Origin: Sophora flavescens
Lineage: Eukaryota; Streptophyta; Magnoliopsida; Fabales; Fabaceae
Reading direction: 5' to 3'
Assembly: GCA_030762895.1 (NCBI GenBank)
Contig: JAUPTC010000097.1
Span: forward strand, 38,464-102,463
Length of the DNA stretch: 64,000 nucleotides
Made by a program: the position numbers and the translations under genes. Below the pieces are notes generated by a model. That model ran no database searches and was not told the origin of the DNA. It saw nothing but the letters and a program-made list of their open reading frames with translations. Below, piece by piece: positions 49,171 to 59,126 of the stretch; positions within the stretch are counted from its first letter, which is position 1; each line of letters starts with the position of its first letter.

Positions 49171-49184
49171 TGGTATCTAGAGCC
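49171..49184 (+). promoter_or_regulatory. Altered primer-binding site
   Basis: TGGTATCTAGAGCC, two bases after the LTR terminus, equals the iMet PBS TGGTATCAGAGCC with an extra T in the middle. The insertion would weaken tRNA pairing. The position matches where array PBS copies vary. Confidence 0.75.
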
Positions 49185-49260
49185 ATCCTTCCTAGAGTGA
49201 CTTATGATTTTGTTTTTTCAATTTTTTTCGGAAGTTTGAATTTTTCTTAGTGGGTTCTTC

Positions 49261-49713
49261 ATGGAGTCACTAATGAAGAAAAATGATGCCAAGAAAATGG
49301 AGGATCTTTTCTATTCTAGATGCTATGTGAAGGACAAGATATGGAGCTTGGTCATTGATAGAAAGGGTTACATCAACCTAGCTAGTACCACCATGGTGCA
49401 AAATTTGGGACTTCCTCTTCTAGAGCATCCACAACCGTATGTCATTTGGAGCATCCCGGAGTTTAGTGATTTTGGTGACGTGATGGTGAACAAACAAGTA
49501 CGAGTGCCATTCCGGATTGGGAGATATGAAGATGACGTTTTATGTGATGTGGTGCCCATGGAAACGAAGCACTTGTTACTTGGGCGTCCATGGAGGATTG
49601 AACGACAAGCGAGATATGATGCCGACAACAACAAGTACTCATTTGTATTTAATAATCGCAAAATTACTCTTGGACCATTGTCACCAAAACAAGTGTATGA
49701 AGATCAAATATAA
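49261..49713 (+). CDS. Ty3/gypsy retropepsin-like protease domain with altered active site
   Basis: 150 aa from a true ATG. The fold signature of plant Ty3/gypsy protease is clear: FYSRCYVKDKIWSLVID near residue 17, LASTTMVQNLGLP (40-52), VPFRIGRYEDDVLCDVVPM (82-100), LLGRPW (106-111), and PLSPKQVYEDQI at the end. In the family the catalytic segment is IDGGS or IDSGA; here residues 32-36 are IDRKG. The aspartate is kept, but the following small residues are gone, so proteolytic activity is doubtful. In full elements this domain lies between gag and RT; here neither is present. The stop precedes the charged-linker frame, which normally continues in frame. Likely a captured, decaying fragment. 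Confidence 0.8.
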   Translation: MESLMKKNDAKKMEDLFYSRCYVKDKIWSLVIDRKGYINLASTTMVQNLGLPLLEHPQPYVIWSIPEFSDFGDVMVNKQVRVPFRIGRYEDDVLCDVVPMETKHLLLGRPWRIERQARYDADNNKYSFVFNNRKITLGPLSPKQVYEDQI

Positions 49714-49742
49714 GTTTGAAAGGAGAGAGTGAGAGAAGAAGA

Positions 49743-50213
49743 ATGAGTGAGAAGAAAATAAAAGAAGAGGGTTCGGTGGATGAGGAAAAAGAAGAAGTAA
49801 AGAAAAAGGAAACTCTTGAGAGAAAGGAAGAGGGAAGGGAGAGTGGCGAAAGAAAAATAGAGAAAAAAGAAAACCATGGTATAGAAGTTGAAGGAAAAGA
49901 AATCAATGAGGGATATCTCATGAAAAATGAGAGCTTTGAGAGAAAAAGAAATGGAAGATCCAATTTTCAAGCAAAAGGTGGAAAGAACAAAAGAAAGATG
50001 TTATTAGATAATCCACTAACTTTTGATGTAGGTTTGGATTTGAGGACAAATCACTTTCAAGAGGAGGGGAATGATAGAAGCATGGATGGCTTGAGTATGT
50101 GGAAAGAATCATATTCAGATCCATCTAAGTGCACTATTATTAGTGGGCTTATTAGACAACAATTAAGTCCAATTTTTATACTTATATTTTTAATTTTGGT
50201 AATATTTTTATGA
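49743..50213 (+). CDS. Charged linker and polyprotein end (hypothetical, decaying)
   Basis: From the first ATG this is about 156 aa. The first 70 residues are almost only K, E, R, S and G (KEEVKKKETLERKEEGRESG), like the charged linker that follows protease in these polyproteins. Later DVGLDLRTNHFQEEGND spells the usual polyprotein end, translating the PPT. The frame then runs into U3 of the 3' LTR and ends with a hydrophobic IFILIFLILVIFL that is probably accidental. No domain with a known activity. Confidence 0.5.
   Translation: MSEKKIKEEGSVDEEKEEVKKKETLERKEEGRESGERKIEKKENHGIEVEGKEINEGYLMKNESFERKRNGRSNFQAKGGKNKRKMLLDNPLTFDVGLDLRTNHFQEEGNDRSMDGLSMWKESYSDPSKCTIISGLIRQQLSPIFILIFLILVIFL
50059..50071 (+). 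promoter_or_regulatory. Polypurine tract
   Basis: AAGAGGAGGGGAA abuts the 3' LTR start TGATAGAAGC at 50072. It is nearly identical to the array PPT. Confidence 0.85.
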
Positions 50214-50960
50214 TGAATTTTCTAATTGAACCCGTATACTTGATTTGGTCATATCTTGAGCTACGAATCTCCGATTGATGCATTGTTTGGTGCGTTGGAA
50301 ATCTTAGGGAATTATCTACAAATCATATATCAGGCCTCTTGACCAAATTCGGCTTCTATCATGGTGAAAAACGGGCTGGAAGTTTGGTACGAATATTTAG
50401 ACGAGTTTGAGCTTCAAAGGAGTGTGTCTTTTGGCTTGCATGCCTAAAGTAACTCCTTCTTTATTAGTTATGTTTCATTTTAAGTATTCTCTTAAGTTTG
50501 GTAATAACTCCAATTATTGGAGAGTTATGCTTAAATAGTCACCTAATGGTTTATTACACCAATTAGTGGTATAGTTATTAGGGGGTTATAGAATAATGGA
50601 ATCTTATGAGGACTTTGTGTAAGCCAAGAGTTGGCAGCCCCACTACTATTTGTACATGCCCCAAACATGATGAATAAACAACTTTGATTTCATTTTGGAT
50701 TGATTCCAATTGTGAGAGTGTTTTCTCTCTTGGGTTCTTCATTGAGCCAACCCTTGTTCTTATCAAGAATCCAAGATTCTTGTGGCGAACCTCACATTGG
50801 CTTATCAAATCCCCTTGGATTTGTGGCGCCTACCTCCCATTTCTCATCTTATCCAATTTTGTATTTCATCTTCTTCTATAATTTTTGTTGTCACTCAAGG
50901 ATAGATCCGAAAATATATATGTTCCTTTTTAGGATCATACTCCTTTCTAGGATCATATCA
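50072..50960 (+). mobile_element. 3' LTR, subfamily close to the 1.2-kb array LTR
   Basis: 889 bp, TGATAGAAGC...GGATCATATCA. From 50227 it is strongly similar to the array LTR (GAACCCGTATACTTG, CTACGAATCTCCGATTG, CGGCTTCTATCATGG). The module at 50759-50830 has array-type stems. The U5 has a duplicated TTAGGATCAT block (50930-50960). Confidence 0.85.
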
Positions 50961-51217
50961 GGGGGGAGACCGTAAACGGCATCAAGCGAGTGCCACGCCG
51001 ATCGGCGGCGAGCGGGGCCCTCCGGACCGCGGAAACGCCAAACCCCAGCATAAAGTCCCACCGGAAGATGCCGGAAAAGTTGGAAATGGTGTCAAATGAA
51101 TTTTAAAAAATATGGGACCACGACTGTCAGAAAGCCGCACCCGTCCTGGTAATTATGATGTGGAGAAAATACTTCGAAAATAGGAAAAATGGCTGAGACG
51201 GCGTCGTTTGGCGAGAA

Positions 51218-51242
51218 TGGGAAGTCCTCGTGTTGCACCTCT
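51218..51242 (+). pseudogene. 5S rRNA: 5S rRNA gene 3' scrap (nt 96-120)
   Basis: TGGGAAGTCCTCGTGTTGC to the T-run directly follows spacer sequence (GTCGTTTGGCGAGAA). A deletion removed about 210 bp of spacer and the first 95 bases of the gene. Confidence 0.88.
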
Positions 51243-51809
51243 TTTTCCCAACAACTTTATCGGCCGACCCAGAGCATGGCTCCGGAAAGCCGGGGTCGCC
51301 AAAACACCGAAGGCGGGAGACCGTAAACGGCCTCAAACGAGTGTCCCCGCCGATCGGCGGTGCGGGGCCCTCCGGACAGCGAAAATGCCAAACCCCAGCA
51401 TAAAGACCCACCGGAAGATGCCGGAAAAGTTGGAAACAGTGTCAAATGAATTTTAAAAAATATGGGACCACGACTGTCAGAAAGCCGCACCCGTCCTGGT
51501 AATTATGATGCGGAGAAAATACTTCAAAAATAGGAAAAGTGACCGAGACGGCGTCGTTTGGCCAGAATCGGGTGGTGCCCATGGGTCCAACGGACCAATG
51601 GGCCTCGTTCCTTGGATTTTTTCCGACCACCCTGCCAAAATTCAGGTCATTCGGAGCACGCGAAAACAAATCTGGTAATTACCGGCATGTCCCTGATGTC
51701 TCGGAAGCCCCATCCGGAAGCGGAGCCTGACCGGAACCCGAGGGGTAACGGAAGCTAGGCACGTCGCGGTAAGTAAGCGTATAAAGGATTTGATCGCGCG
51801 TAGACTAAT

Positions 51810-51929
51810 AGGTGCGATCATACCAGCACTAATGCACCGGATCCCATCAGAACTCCGCAGTTAAGGGTGCTTGGGCGAGAGTAGTACTAGGATGGGTGAC
51901 CTCCTGGGAAGTCCTCGTGTTGCACCTCT
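51810..51929 (+). rRNA. 5S rRNA: 5S rRNA gene copy
   Basis: Full length, one change (C57G in the A box, shared with copy 43339). TATAAA at -30, T at -1, T5 terminator. One of the better copies. Confidence 0.95.
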
Positions 51930-52248
51930 TTTTCCCAACAACTTTATCGGCAAACCCAGAGCATGGCTCCGGAAAGCCGGGGTCGCCAAAACACCGAAGG
52001 CGGGAGACCGTAAACGGTCTCATACGAGTGCCACCGCCGATCGGCGGTGCGGGGCCCTCCGGACTGCATAAATGCCAAACCCCAGCATAATGACCCACCG
52101 GAAGATGCCGGAAAAGTTGGAAACAGTGTCAAATGAATTTTAAAAAATATGGGACCACGACTGTCAGAGAGCCGCACCCGTCCTGGTAATTATGATGCGG
52201 AGAAAATACTTCGAAAATAGGAAAAGTGGCCGAGACGGCGTCGTTTGG

Positions 52249-52810
52249 CCAGAATCGGGTGGTGCCCATGGGTCCAACGGAACATCGGTCGACCCAGAGC
52301 ATGGCTCCGGAAAGCCGGGGTCGCCAAAACACCGAAGGCGGGAGACCGTAAACGGACTCATACATACGCCCCGCGATCGGGCGGATCGGGGACTCTCCGG
52401 ACTGCAAAAATGCTAAACCCCAGCATAATGACACACCGGAAGATGCCGGAAAATTTGGAAACAGTGTCAAATTATTTTTAAAAAATATGTGACCACACCC
52501 CCCCCCCCTCCCGGTAACGATGATGCGGAGAAAATACTTCGAAAATAGGAAAAAGTAGACGGGAGAGCCGGTTGCTTTGACAAGATATCGGGTGGTGCCC
52601 ATGGGTCCGACGGACCAATGGGCTCGATCCTAGGATTTTTTTCAACCACCCTGCCAAAATTCAGGTCATTCGGCACGCGAAAACAAATCTGGTAATTACC
52701 GGCATGTCCCTGATGTCTCGGAAGCCACATCCGGAAGCGGAGCTTGACCGGAACCCGAGGGGTAACGGAAGCTCGGCTCGTCGCGGTAAGTAAGCTTATA
52801 AAGGATTTGA
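52249..52810 (+). other. 5S spacer with 5S gene deleted and rearranged
   Basis: At 52279 the spacer segment GGTCCAACGGA joins CATCGGTCGACC, which normally lies just after a gene. The rest of that spacer and the whole gene are missing. The following spacer is highly mutated, with a C-run at about 52498-52508. Confidence 0.85.
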
Positions 52811-52826
52811 TCACGCGTAGACTAAT

Positions 52827-52946
52827 AGGTGCGATCATACTAGCACTAATGCACCGGATCCCATCAGAACTCCGCAGTTAAGCGTGCTTGGGCGAGAGTA
52901 GTACTAGGATGGGTGATCTCCTGGGAAGTCCTCGTGTTGCACCTCT
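52827..52946 (+). rRNA. 5S rRNA: 5S rRNA gene copy
   Basis: Full length. C15T and C91T. TATAAA at -30. T5 terminator. Confidence 0.95.
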
Positions 52947-53513
52947 TTTTCCCAACAACTTTATCGGCCGACCGAGAGCATGGCTCCGGAAAGCCGGGGT
53001 TGCCAAAACACCGAAGGCGGGAGACCGTAAACGGTCTCAAACTAGTGCCCCCGCCGATCGGAGGTGCGGGGCCCTCCGGACCGCGGAAACGCCAAACCCC
53101 AGCATAAAGACCCACCGGAAGATGCTGGAAAAGTTAGAAACAGTGTCAAATGAATTTTAAAAAATATGGGATCAGGACTGTCAGAAATCCGCACCCGTCC
53201 AGGTAATTATGATGCGGAGAAAATACTTCAAAAATAGGAAAAGTGACTGAGACGGAGCCGTTTTGCCGGAATCGGGTGGTACCCATGGGTCCAACGGACC
53301 AATGGACCTCGTTCCTTGGATTTTTTCCTACCACCCTGCCAAAATTCTGGTCATTCGGACCACGCGAAAACAAAACTGGAAATTGCCGGCATGTCCCTGA
53401 TGTCTCGGAAGTCCCATCCGGAAGCGGAGCCTGACCGGAACCCGAGGGGTAACGGAAGCTCGGCACGTCGCGGTAAGTAAGCATATAAAGGTTTTGATCA
53501 CGCGTAGACTAAT

Positions 53514-53633
53514 AGGTGCGATCATACAGGCACTAATGCACCGGATCCCATTAGAACTCCGCAGTTAAGCGTGCTTGGGCGAGAGTAGTACTAGGATGGG
53601 TGATCTCCTGGGAAGTCCTCGTGTTGCACCTCT
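53514..53633 (+). rRNA. 5S rRNA: 5S rRNA gene copy
   Basis: Full length. C15A, A16G, C39T and C91T. TATAAA at -30. T5 terminator. Confidence 0.94.
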
Positions 53634-54199
53634 TTTTCCCAGCAACTTTATCGACCGACCCAAAGCATGGATCCGGAAAGCCGGGGTTGCCAAAACACCG
53701 AAGGCGGGAGACCGTAAACGGTCTCAAACGAGTGCCCCCGCCGATCGGAGGTGCGGGGCCCTCCGGACGGTGGAAACGCCAAACCCCAGCATAAAGACCC
53801 ACCGAAAGATGCCGGAATAGTTGGAAACAGTGTCAAATGAATTTTAAAAATTATGGGACCACGACTGTCAGAAAGCCGCACCCGTCCTGGTAATTATGAT
53901 GAGGAGAAAATACTTCGAAAATAGGAAAAGTGGCAGACACGGCGCCGCTTGGCCAGAGTCGGGTGGTGCCCATGGGTCCAACGGACCAATGGGCCTCGTT
54001 CCTTGGATTTTTTCCTACCACCCTGCCAAAATTCAGGTCATTCGGAGCACACGAAAACAAATCTGGTAATTACCGGCATTCCCGGATATCTCGGAAGCCC
54101 CATCCAGAAGCGGAGCCTGACCGGAACCCGAGGGGTAACGGAAGCTCGGCTTGTCGCGGTAAGTAAGCGGATAAAGGATTTGATCACGCGTGGACTAAA

Positions 54200-54319
54200 A
54201 GGTGCGATCATACCAGCACTAATGCACCGGATCCCATCAGAACTCCGCAGTTAAGCATGCTTGGGCGAGAGTAGTACTAGGATGGGTGACCTCCTGGGAA
54301 GTCGTCGTGTTGCACCTCT
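54200..54319 (+). rRNA. 5S rRNA: 5S rRNA gene copy
   Basis: Full length. G58A (A box) and C105G. The TATA position reads GATAAA, with A at -1. T4 terminator. Promoter probably weak. Confidence 0.94.
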
Positions 54320-54871
54320 TTTCCCAACAACTTTATCAGCCGACCCAGAGCATGGCTCCGGAAAGCCGGGGTCGCCAAAACACCGAAAACGGCCTCAAAC
54401 GAGTGCCACCGCCGATCGGCGGTGCGCGGCCCTCCGGACTGCATAAATGCCAAACCCCAACATAAAGACCCACCGGAAGATGCCTGAAAAGTTGGAAACA
54501 GTGTCAAATGAATTTTAAAAAATATGGGACTACGACTGTCAGAAAGCCGCACCCGTCCTGGTAATTATGATGCGGAGAAAATACTTCGAAAATAGGAAAA
54601 GTGGACGAGACGGTGCCGCTTGACCAGAATCGGGTGGTGCCCATGGGTCCGACGGACCAATAGGCCTCGTTCCTTGGATTTTTTCCGACCACTGTGCCAA
54701 AATTCTGGTCATTCGGAGCACGCGAAAACAAATCTGGTAATTACCGGCATGTCCCTGATGTCTCGGAAGCCCCATCCGGAAGCGGAGCCTGACCGGAACC
54801 CGAGGGGTAACGGAAGCTCGGCACGTCGCGGTAAGTAAGCGTATAAAGGATTTGATCGCGCGTAGACTAAC

Positions 54872-54991
54872 AGGTGTGATCATACCAGCACTAATGCACT
54901 GGATCCCATCAGAACTCCGCAGTTAAGCGTGCTTGGGCGAGAGTAGTACTAGGATAGGTGATCTCCTGGGAAGTCCTCGTGTTGCACCTCT
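54872..54991 (+). rRNA. 5S rRNA: 5S rRNA gene copy
   Basis: Full length. C6T, C29T, G85A and C91T. TATAAA at -30, C at -1. T5 terminator. Confidence 0.94.
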
Positions 54992-55531
54992 TTTTCCCAA
55001 CAACTTTATCGGCCGACCAAGAGCATGGCTCCGGAAAGCCGGGGTCTCCAAAACAGCGAAGACGGGAGACCGTAAATGGCCTCAAACGAGTGCCCGATCG
55101 GCGGTGCGGGGCCCTCTGGACTGCGGAAATGCCAAACCCCGGCATAAAGACCCACCGGAAGATGCCGGAAAAGTTGGAAACAGTGTCAAATGAATTTTAA
55201 AAAATATGGGACCACGACTGTCAGAAAGCCGCACCCATCCTGGAAATTATGATGCGGAGAAAATACTTCGAAAATTGGAAAAGTGGCCGAGACGGTGCCG
55301 TTTGGCCATAATCGGGTGGTGCCCATTGGCCAACGGAATTTTTTCCTACCACACTGCCAAAATTCAGGTCATTCGGAGCACGCGAAAACAAATCTGGTAA
55401 TTACCGGCATGTCCCTGATGTCTCGGAAGCCCCATCCGGAAGCGGAGCCTGACCGGAACCCGAGGGGTAACGGAAGCTCGGCACGTCGCGGTAAGTAAGC
55501 GTATAAAGGATTTGATCGCGCGTAGACTAAC

Positions 55532-55651
55532 AAGTGCGATCATACCAGCACTAATGCACCGGATCCCATCAGAACTCCGCAGTTAAGCGTGCTTGGGCGA
55601 GAGTAGTACTAGGATGGGTGACCTCCTGGGAAGTCCTCGTGTTGCACCTCT
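55532..55651 (+). rRNA. 5S rRNA: 5S rRNA gene copy, near-consensus
   Basis: Full length, only G2A. TATAAA at -30, C at -1, T5 terminator. Best overall candidate for an active gene in the window. Confidence 0.96.
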
Positions 55652-56204
55652 TTTTCCCAACAACTTTATCGGCCGACCAAGAGCATGGCTCCGGAAAGCC
55701 AGGGTCGCCAAAACACCGAAAACGGCCTCAAACGACTTCCACCGCCGATCGGCGGTGCGGGGCCCTCCGGACTTCATAAATGCCAAACCCCAGCATAAAG
55801 ACCCACCGGAAGATGCCTGAAAAGTTGGAAACAGTGTCAAATGAATTTTAAAAAATATGGGACCACGACTGTCAGAAAGCCGCACCCGTCCTGGTAATTA
55901 TGATGCGGAGAAAATACTTCAAAAATAGGAAAAGTGGCCGAGACGGTGCCGTTTGGCCAGAATCGGGTGGTGCCCATGGGTCCAACGGACCAATGGGCCT
56001 CGTTCCTTGGATTTTTTCCTACCACCCTGCCAAAATTCAGGTCATTCGGAGCACGCGAAAACAAATCTGGTAATTACCGGCACGTCCCTGATGTCTCGGA
56101 AGCCCCATCCAGAAGCGGAGCCTGACCCGAACCCGAGGGGTAACGGAAGCTCGGCACATCGCGGTAAGTAAGCGTAGAAAGGATTTGATCGCGCGTAGAC
56201 TAAC

Positions 56205-56324
56205 AGGTGCGATCATACCAGCACTAATGCACCGGATCCCATCAGAACTCCGCAGTTAAGCGTGCTTGGGCGAGAGTAGTACTAGGATAGGTGACCTCCT
56301 GGGAAGTCCTCGTGTTGCACCACT
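56205..56324 (+). rRNA. 5S rRNA: 5S rRNA gene copy
   Basis: Full length. G85A and T118A. The TATA position reads TAGAAA. Its spacer shares rare variants with the unit at 42657. Confidence 0.94.
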
Positions 56325-56886
56325 TTTTCCCAACAACTTTATCGGCCGACCCAGAGAATGACTCCGGAAAGCCGGGGTCTCCAAAACAGCGAAGACGGGA
56401 GACCGTAAACGACCTCAAACGAGTGCCCGATCGGCGGTGCGGGGCCCTCCGGACTGCGGAAATGCCAAACCCCAGCATAAAGACCCACCGGAAGATGCCG
56501 GAAAAGTTGGAAACAGTGTCAAATGAATTTTAAAAAATATGGGACCACGACTGTCAGAAAGCCGCACCCGTCCTGGAAATTATGATGCGGAGAAAATACT
56601 TCGAAAATAGGAAAAGTGGCCGAGACGGCGCCGTTTGGCCATAATCGGGTGGTGCCCATGGGTCCAACGGACCGATGGGCCTCGTTCCTTGGATTTTTTC
56701 CTACCACCCTGCCAAAATTCAGGTCATTCGGAGCACGCGAAAACAAATCTGGTAATTACCGGCATGTCCCTGATGTCTCGGAAGCCCCATCCGGAAGCGG
56801 AGCCTGACCGGAACCCGAGGGGTAACGGAAGCTCTACTCGTCGCGGTAAGTAAGCGTATAAAGGATTTGATCACGCGTAGACTAAC

Positions 56887-57006
56887 AGGTGCGATCATAC
56901 CAGCACTAATGCACCGGATCCCATCAGAACTCCGCAGTTAAGCGTGCTTGGGCGAGAGTAGTACTAGGATGGGTGACCTCCTGGGAAGTCCTCGTGTTGC
57001 ACCTCT
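56887..57006 (+). rRNA. 5S rRNA: 5S rRNA gene copy, exact consensus, broken terminator
   Basis: No difference from the window consensus. TATAAA at -30 and C at -1 are intact, but the downstream T-run reads CTCTTATCCC, so the Pol III terminator of at least four T is lost. Confidence 0.96.
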
Positions 57007-57557
57007 TATCCCAACAACTTTATCGGCCGACCCAGAGCATGGCTCCGGAAAGCCGGGGTCGCCAAAACACCGAAAATGGCCTCAAACGAGTGCCACCGCC
57101 GATCGGCGGTGCGCGGCCCTCCGGATTGCATAAATGCCAAACCCCAGCATAAAGACCCACCGGAAGATGCCTGAAAAGTTGGAAACAGTGTCAAATGAAT
57201 TTTAAAAAATATGGGACCACGACTGTCAGAAAGCCGCACCCGTCCTGGTAATTATGATGCGGAGAAAATACTTCGAAAATAGGAAAAGTGGCCGAGACGG
57301 CGCCGTTTGGCCATAATCGGGTGGTGCCCATGGGTCCAACGGACCCATGGGCCTCGTTCCTTGGATTTTTTCCTACCACCCTGCCAAAATTCAGGTCATT
57401 CGGAGCACGTGAAAACAAATATGGTAATTACCGGCATGTCCCTGATGTCTCGGAAGCCCCATCGGAAGCGGAGCCTGACCGGAACCCGAGGGTTAACGGA
57501 AGCTCGCCACATCGCGGTAAGTAAGCGTATAAAGAATTTGATCGCGCGCAGACTAAC

Positions 57558-57677
57558 AGGTGCGATCATACCAGCACTAATGCACCGGATCCCATAAGAA
57601 CTCCGCAGTTAAGCGTGCTTGGGCGAGAGTAGTACTAGGATGGGTGACCTCCTGGGAAGTCCTCGTGTTGCACCTCT
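57558..57677 (+). rRNA. 5S rRNA: 5S rRNA gene copy
   Basis: Full length, only C39A. TATAAA at -30, with T to C at -9. T4 terminator. Last 5S gene before the second array. Confidence 0.95.
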
Positions 57678-58139
57678 TTTCCCAACAACTTTATCGGCCG
57701 ACCCAGAGCATGGCTCCGGAAAGCCGGGGTCGCCAAAACAAAAAGGGAGAAAAAATGGCCTCAAACGAGTGCCCGATCGGCGGTGCGCGGCCCTCCGGAT
57801 TGCATAAATGCCAAACCCCAGCATAAAGACCCACCGGAAGATGCCTGAAAAGTTGGAAACAGTGTCAAATGAATTTTAAAAAATATGGGACCACGACTGT
57901 CAGAAAGCCGCACCCGTCCTGGTAATTATGATGCGGAGAAAATACTTCAAGAATCGGAGAAGTGGTCGAGACGGTGCCGTTTGGCCAGAATCGGGTGGTG
58001 CCCATGGGTCCAACGGACCAATGGTGCTAGTTACTTGGATTTTTTCCTACCAGGCTGCCAAAATTCAGTTCATTTTGGAGCACGCGAAAACAAATCTGGT
58101 AATTACCGGCATGTCCCTGATGTCTCAGAAGCCCCATCC

Positions 58140-59112
58140 TGATATGAGCCATGGGGGGGCAAGTCAACTTTCCAACAAGAATGATATGAGCCCAATGAAG
58201 ACACTGGATCAAGAATCAAATCAAGGACTTGGTGGGCCCGTGACAAGAGTTAGATACAAGAAAGCCCAACAAGCTTTTAATTAATGGTGGCTATTTTGAT
58301 AGAAGCTAGCCCAAGAATGAGGCCAAGTGGAACGGAGCCCAAATTGATAACCTATCTCATTCAACTAGAAGACCCATGAACATGCCTAGGAGTTATGAGC
58401 ATATTTTACTTGTTTTGTTTTAATTCAATAAGTGTAATGGGTTATTTGAGTGGATCCAAGTTTGTTAGAGTTGCAATTGGGTCAAGCCCATTTAATCTCA
58501 TGTTGAGCACGAAATTACATAGGTTAGTTGGGAGGAATCTTTTTGGTTTGCATACCAAAAGTAACTCCATTTTGAATTATTAGTCTTTCATGTTTTTAGT
58601 TAATTATGTGGGAGTTACACTTTTAATTTGAGAAATAAGTGTGGCTTCTACATAATGATAGAGAGAGGGTAATAAGTCACTATTAAGTGGTTGAGTTAAG
58701 TGTGAGTTTAGTAAGTCATGAATAGGCTAGTTATGTGGGGGTTATGGAATCATTGGGAAGACAAAGGGTGAAGCCAAATGTTGGCAGCCACACCCCTATA
58801 TGTAACATGCCTAAACACATGAAATGGTAACTTGGATTTTGAATTTGGATTGAAATCCATTTGTGAGAGAATTGTCTCTCTTTGGTTCTTGGTTGAGCCA
58901 ACTATTGTTCTTATCAAGAATCCACGATTCTTGTGGCGAACCTCACTTGGCTTATCAAAACTCTTGTTTTGTGGCGCCATCATCATCTTCTTACTCATCC
59001 ATTTTATTTCTTTCTTCACTTTAATCTTGGTTACAAAGTGTTACACGAATTTGTGTCCAAAAATTCAACCAAAAAGATCAACAAAGGCAACCTCACCATT
59101 TGGTTGTCATCA
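58140..59112 (+). mobile_element. LTR 1 of second array (subfamily A)
   Basis: TGATATGAGCC...GTTGTCATCA. A 2-bp loss (AATTAATGG for AATTACATGG near 58281) breaks the U3 frame that is open in LTRs 2 and 3. The hairpin module is at 58910-58978, with second stem CAAAAC-TCTT-GTTTTG. Confidence 0.92.
58910..58978 (+). other. Two-hairpin module, variant stems
   Basis: Hairpin 1 is CAAGAATC-CAC-GATTCTTG. Hairpin 2 is CAAAAC-TCTT-GTTTTG. The copies at 61402-61470 and 63895-63963 have the same stems; the last has a CAT loop in hairpin 1. Confidence 0.8.
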
Positions 59113-59114
59113 AG

Positions 59115-59126
59115 TGGTATCAAAGC
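59115..59126 (+). promoter_or_regulatory. Primer-binding site
   Basis: TGGTATCAAAGC, two bases after the LTR terminus, iMet type with one mismatch. The same sequence recurs at 61607-61618. Confidence 0.88.

Larger units (their letters stand above)
46841..50960 (+). mobile_element. Chimeric non-autonomous Ty3/gypsy-type element in 5S spacer
   Basis: The order is: 5' LTR of subfamily A (46841-49168, interrupted by a solo LTR), altered PBS, protease frame, charged-linker frame, PPT, and a 3' LTR of another subfamily (50072-50960). The flanks are one continuous spacer: CGAAGGCGGG to the left and GGGGGGAGACCG to the right, whereas intact spacers read GGCGGGAGACCG. A duplicated GCGGG with one change is likely. 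The two LTRs start differently (TGATATGAGCC, TGATAGAAGC), which a normal insertion would not show. gag, RT, RNase H and integrase are absent. Confidence 0.8.
50961..58139 (+). repeat. 5S rDNA block 3
   Basis: Nine full 5S genes, one 3' scrap, and one unit whose gene is deleted. The block begins with a degraded spacer (50961-51217). The region 52249-52810 is the most damaged: it has a C-run near 52498 and a joint that removes a whole gene. From 52827 to 57677 units are regular (660-687 bp). Confidence 0.93.

Noticed and set aside
48948..49250. 100-aa frame at the end of the nested solo LTR
   Set aside because: It crosses the insertion border into the host LTR and PBS, so it cannot be an ancestral gene.
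51127..57597. Similar proline- and serine-rich frames in 5S block 3
   Set aside because: Same reason: GC-rich spacer read in several frames, with no codon-level conservation.
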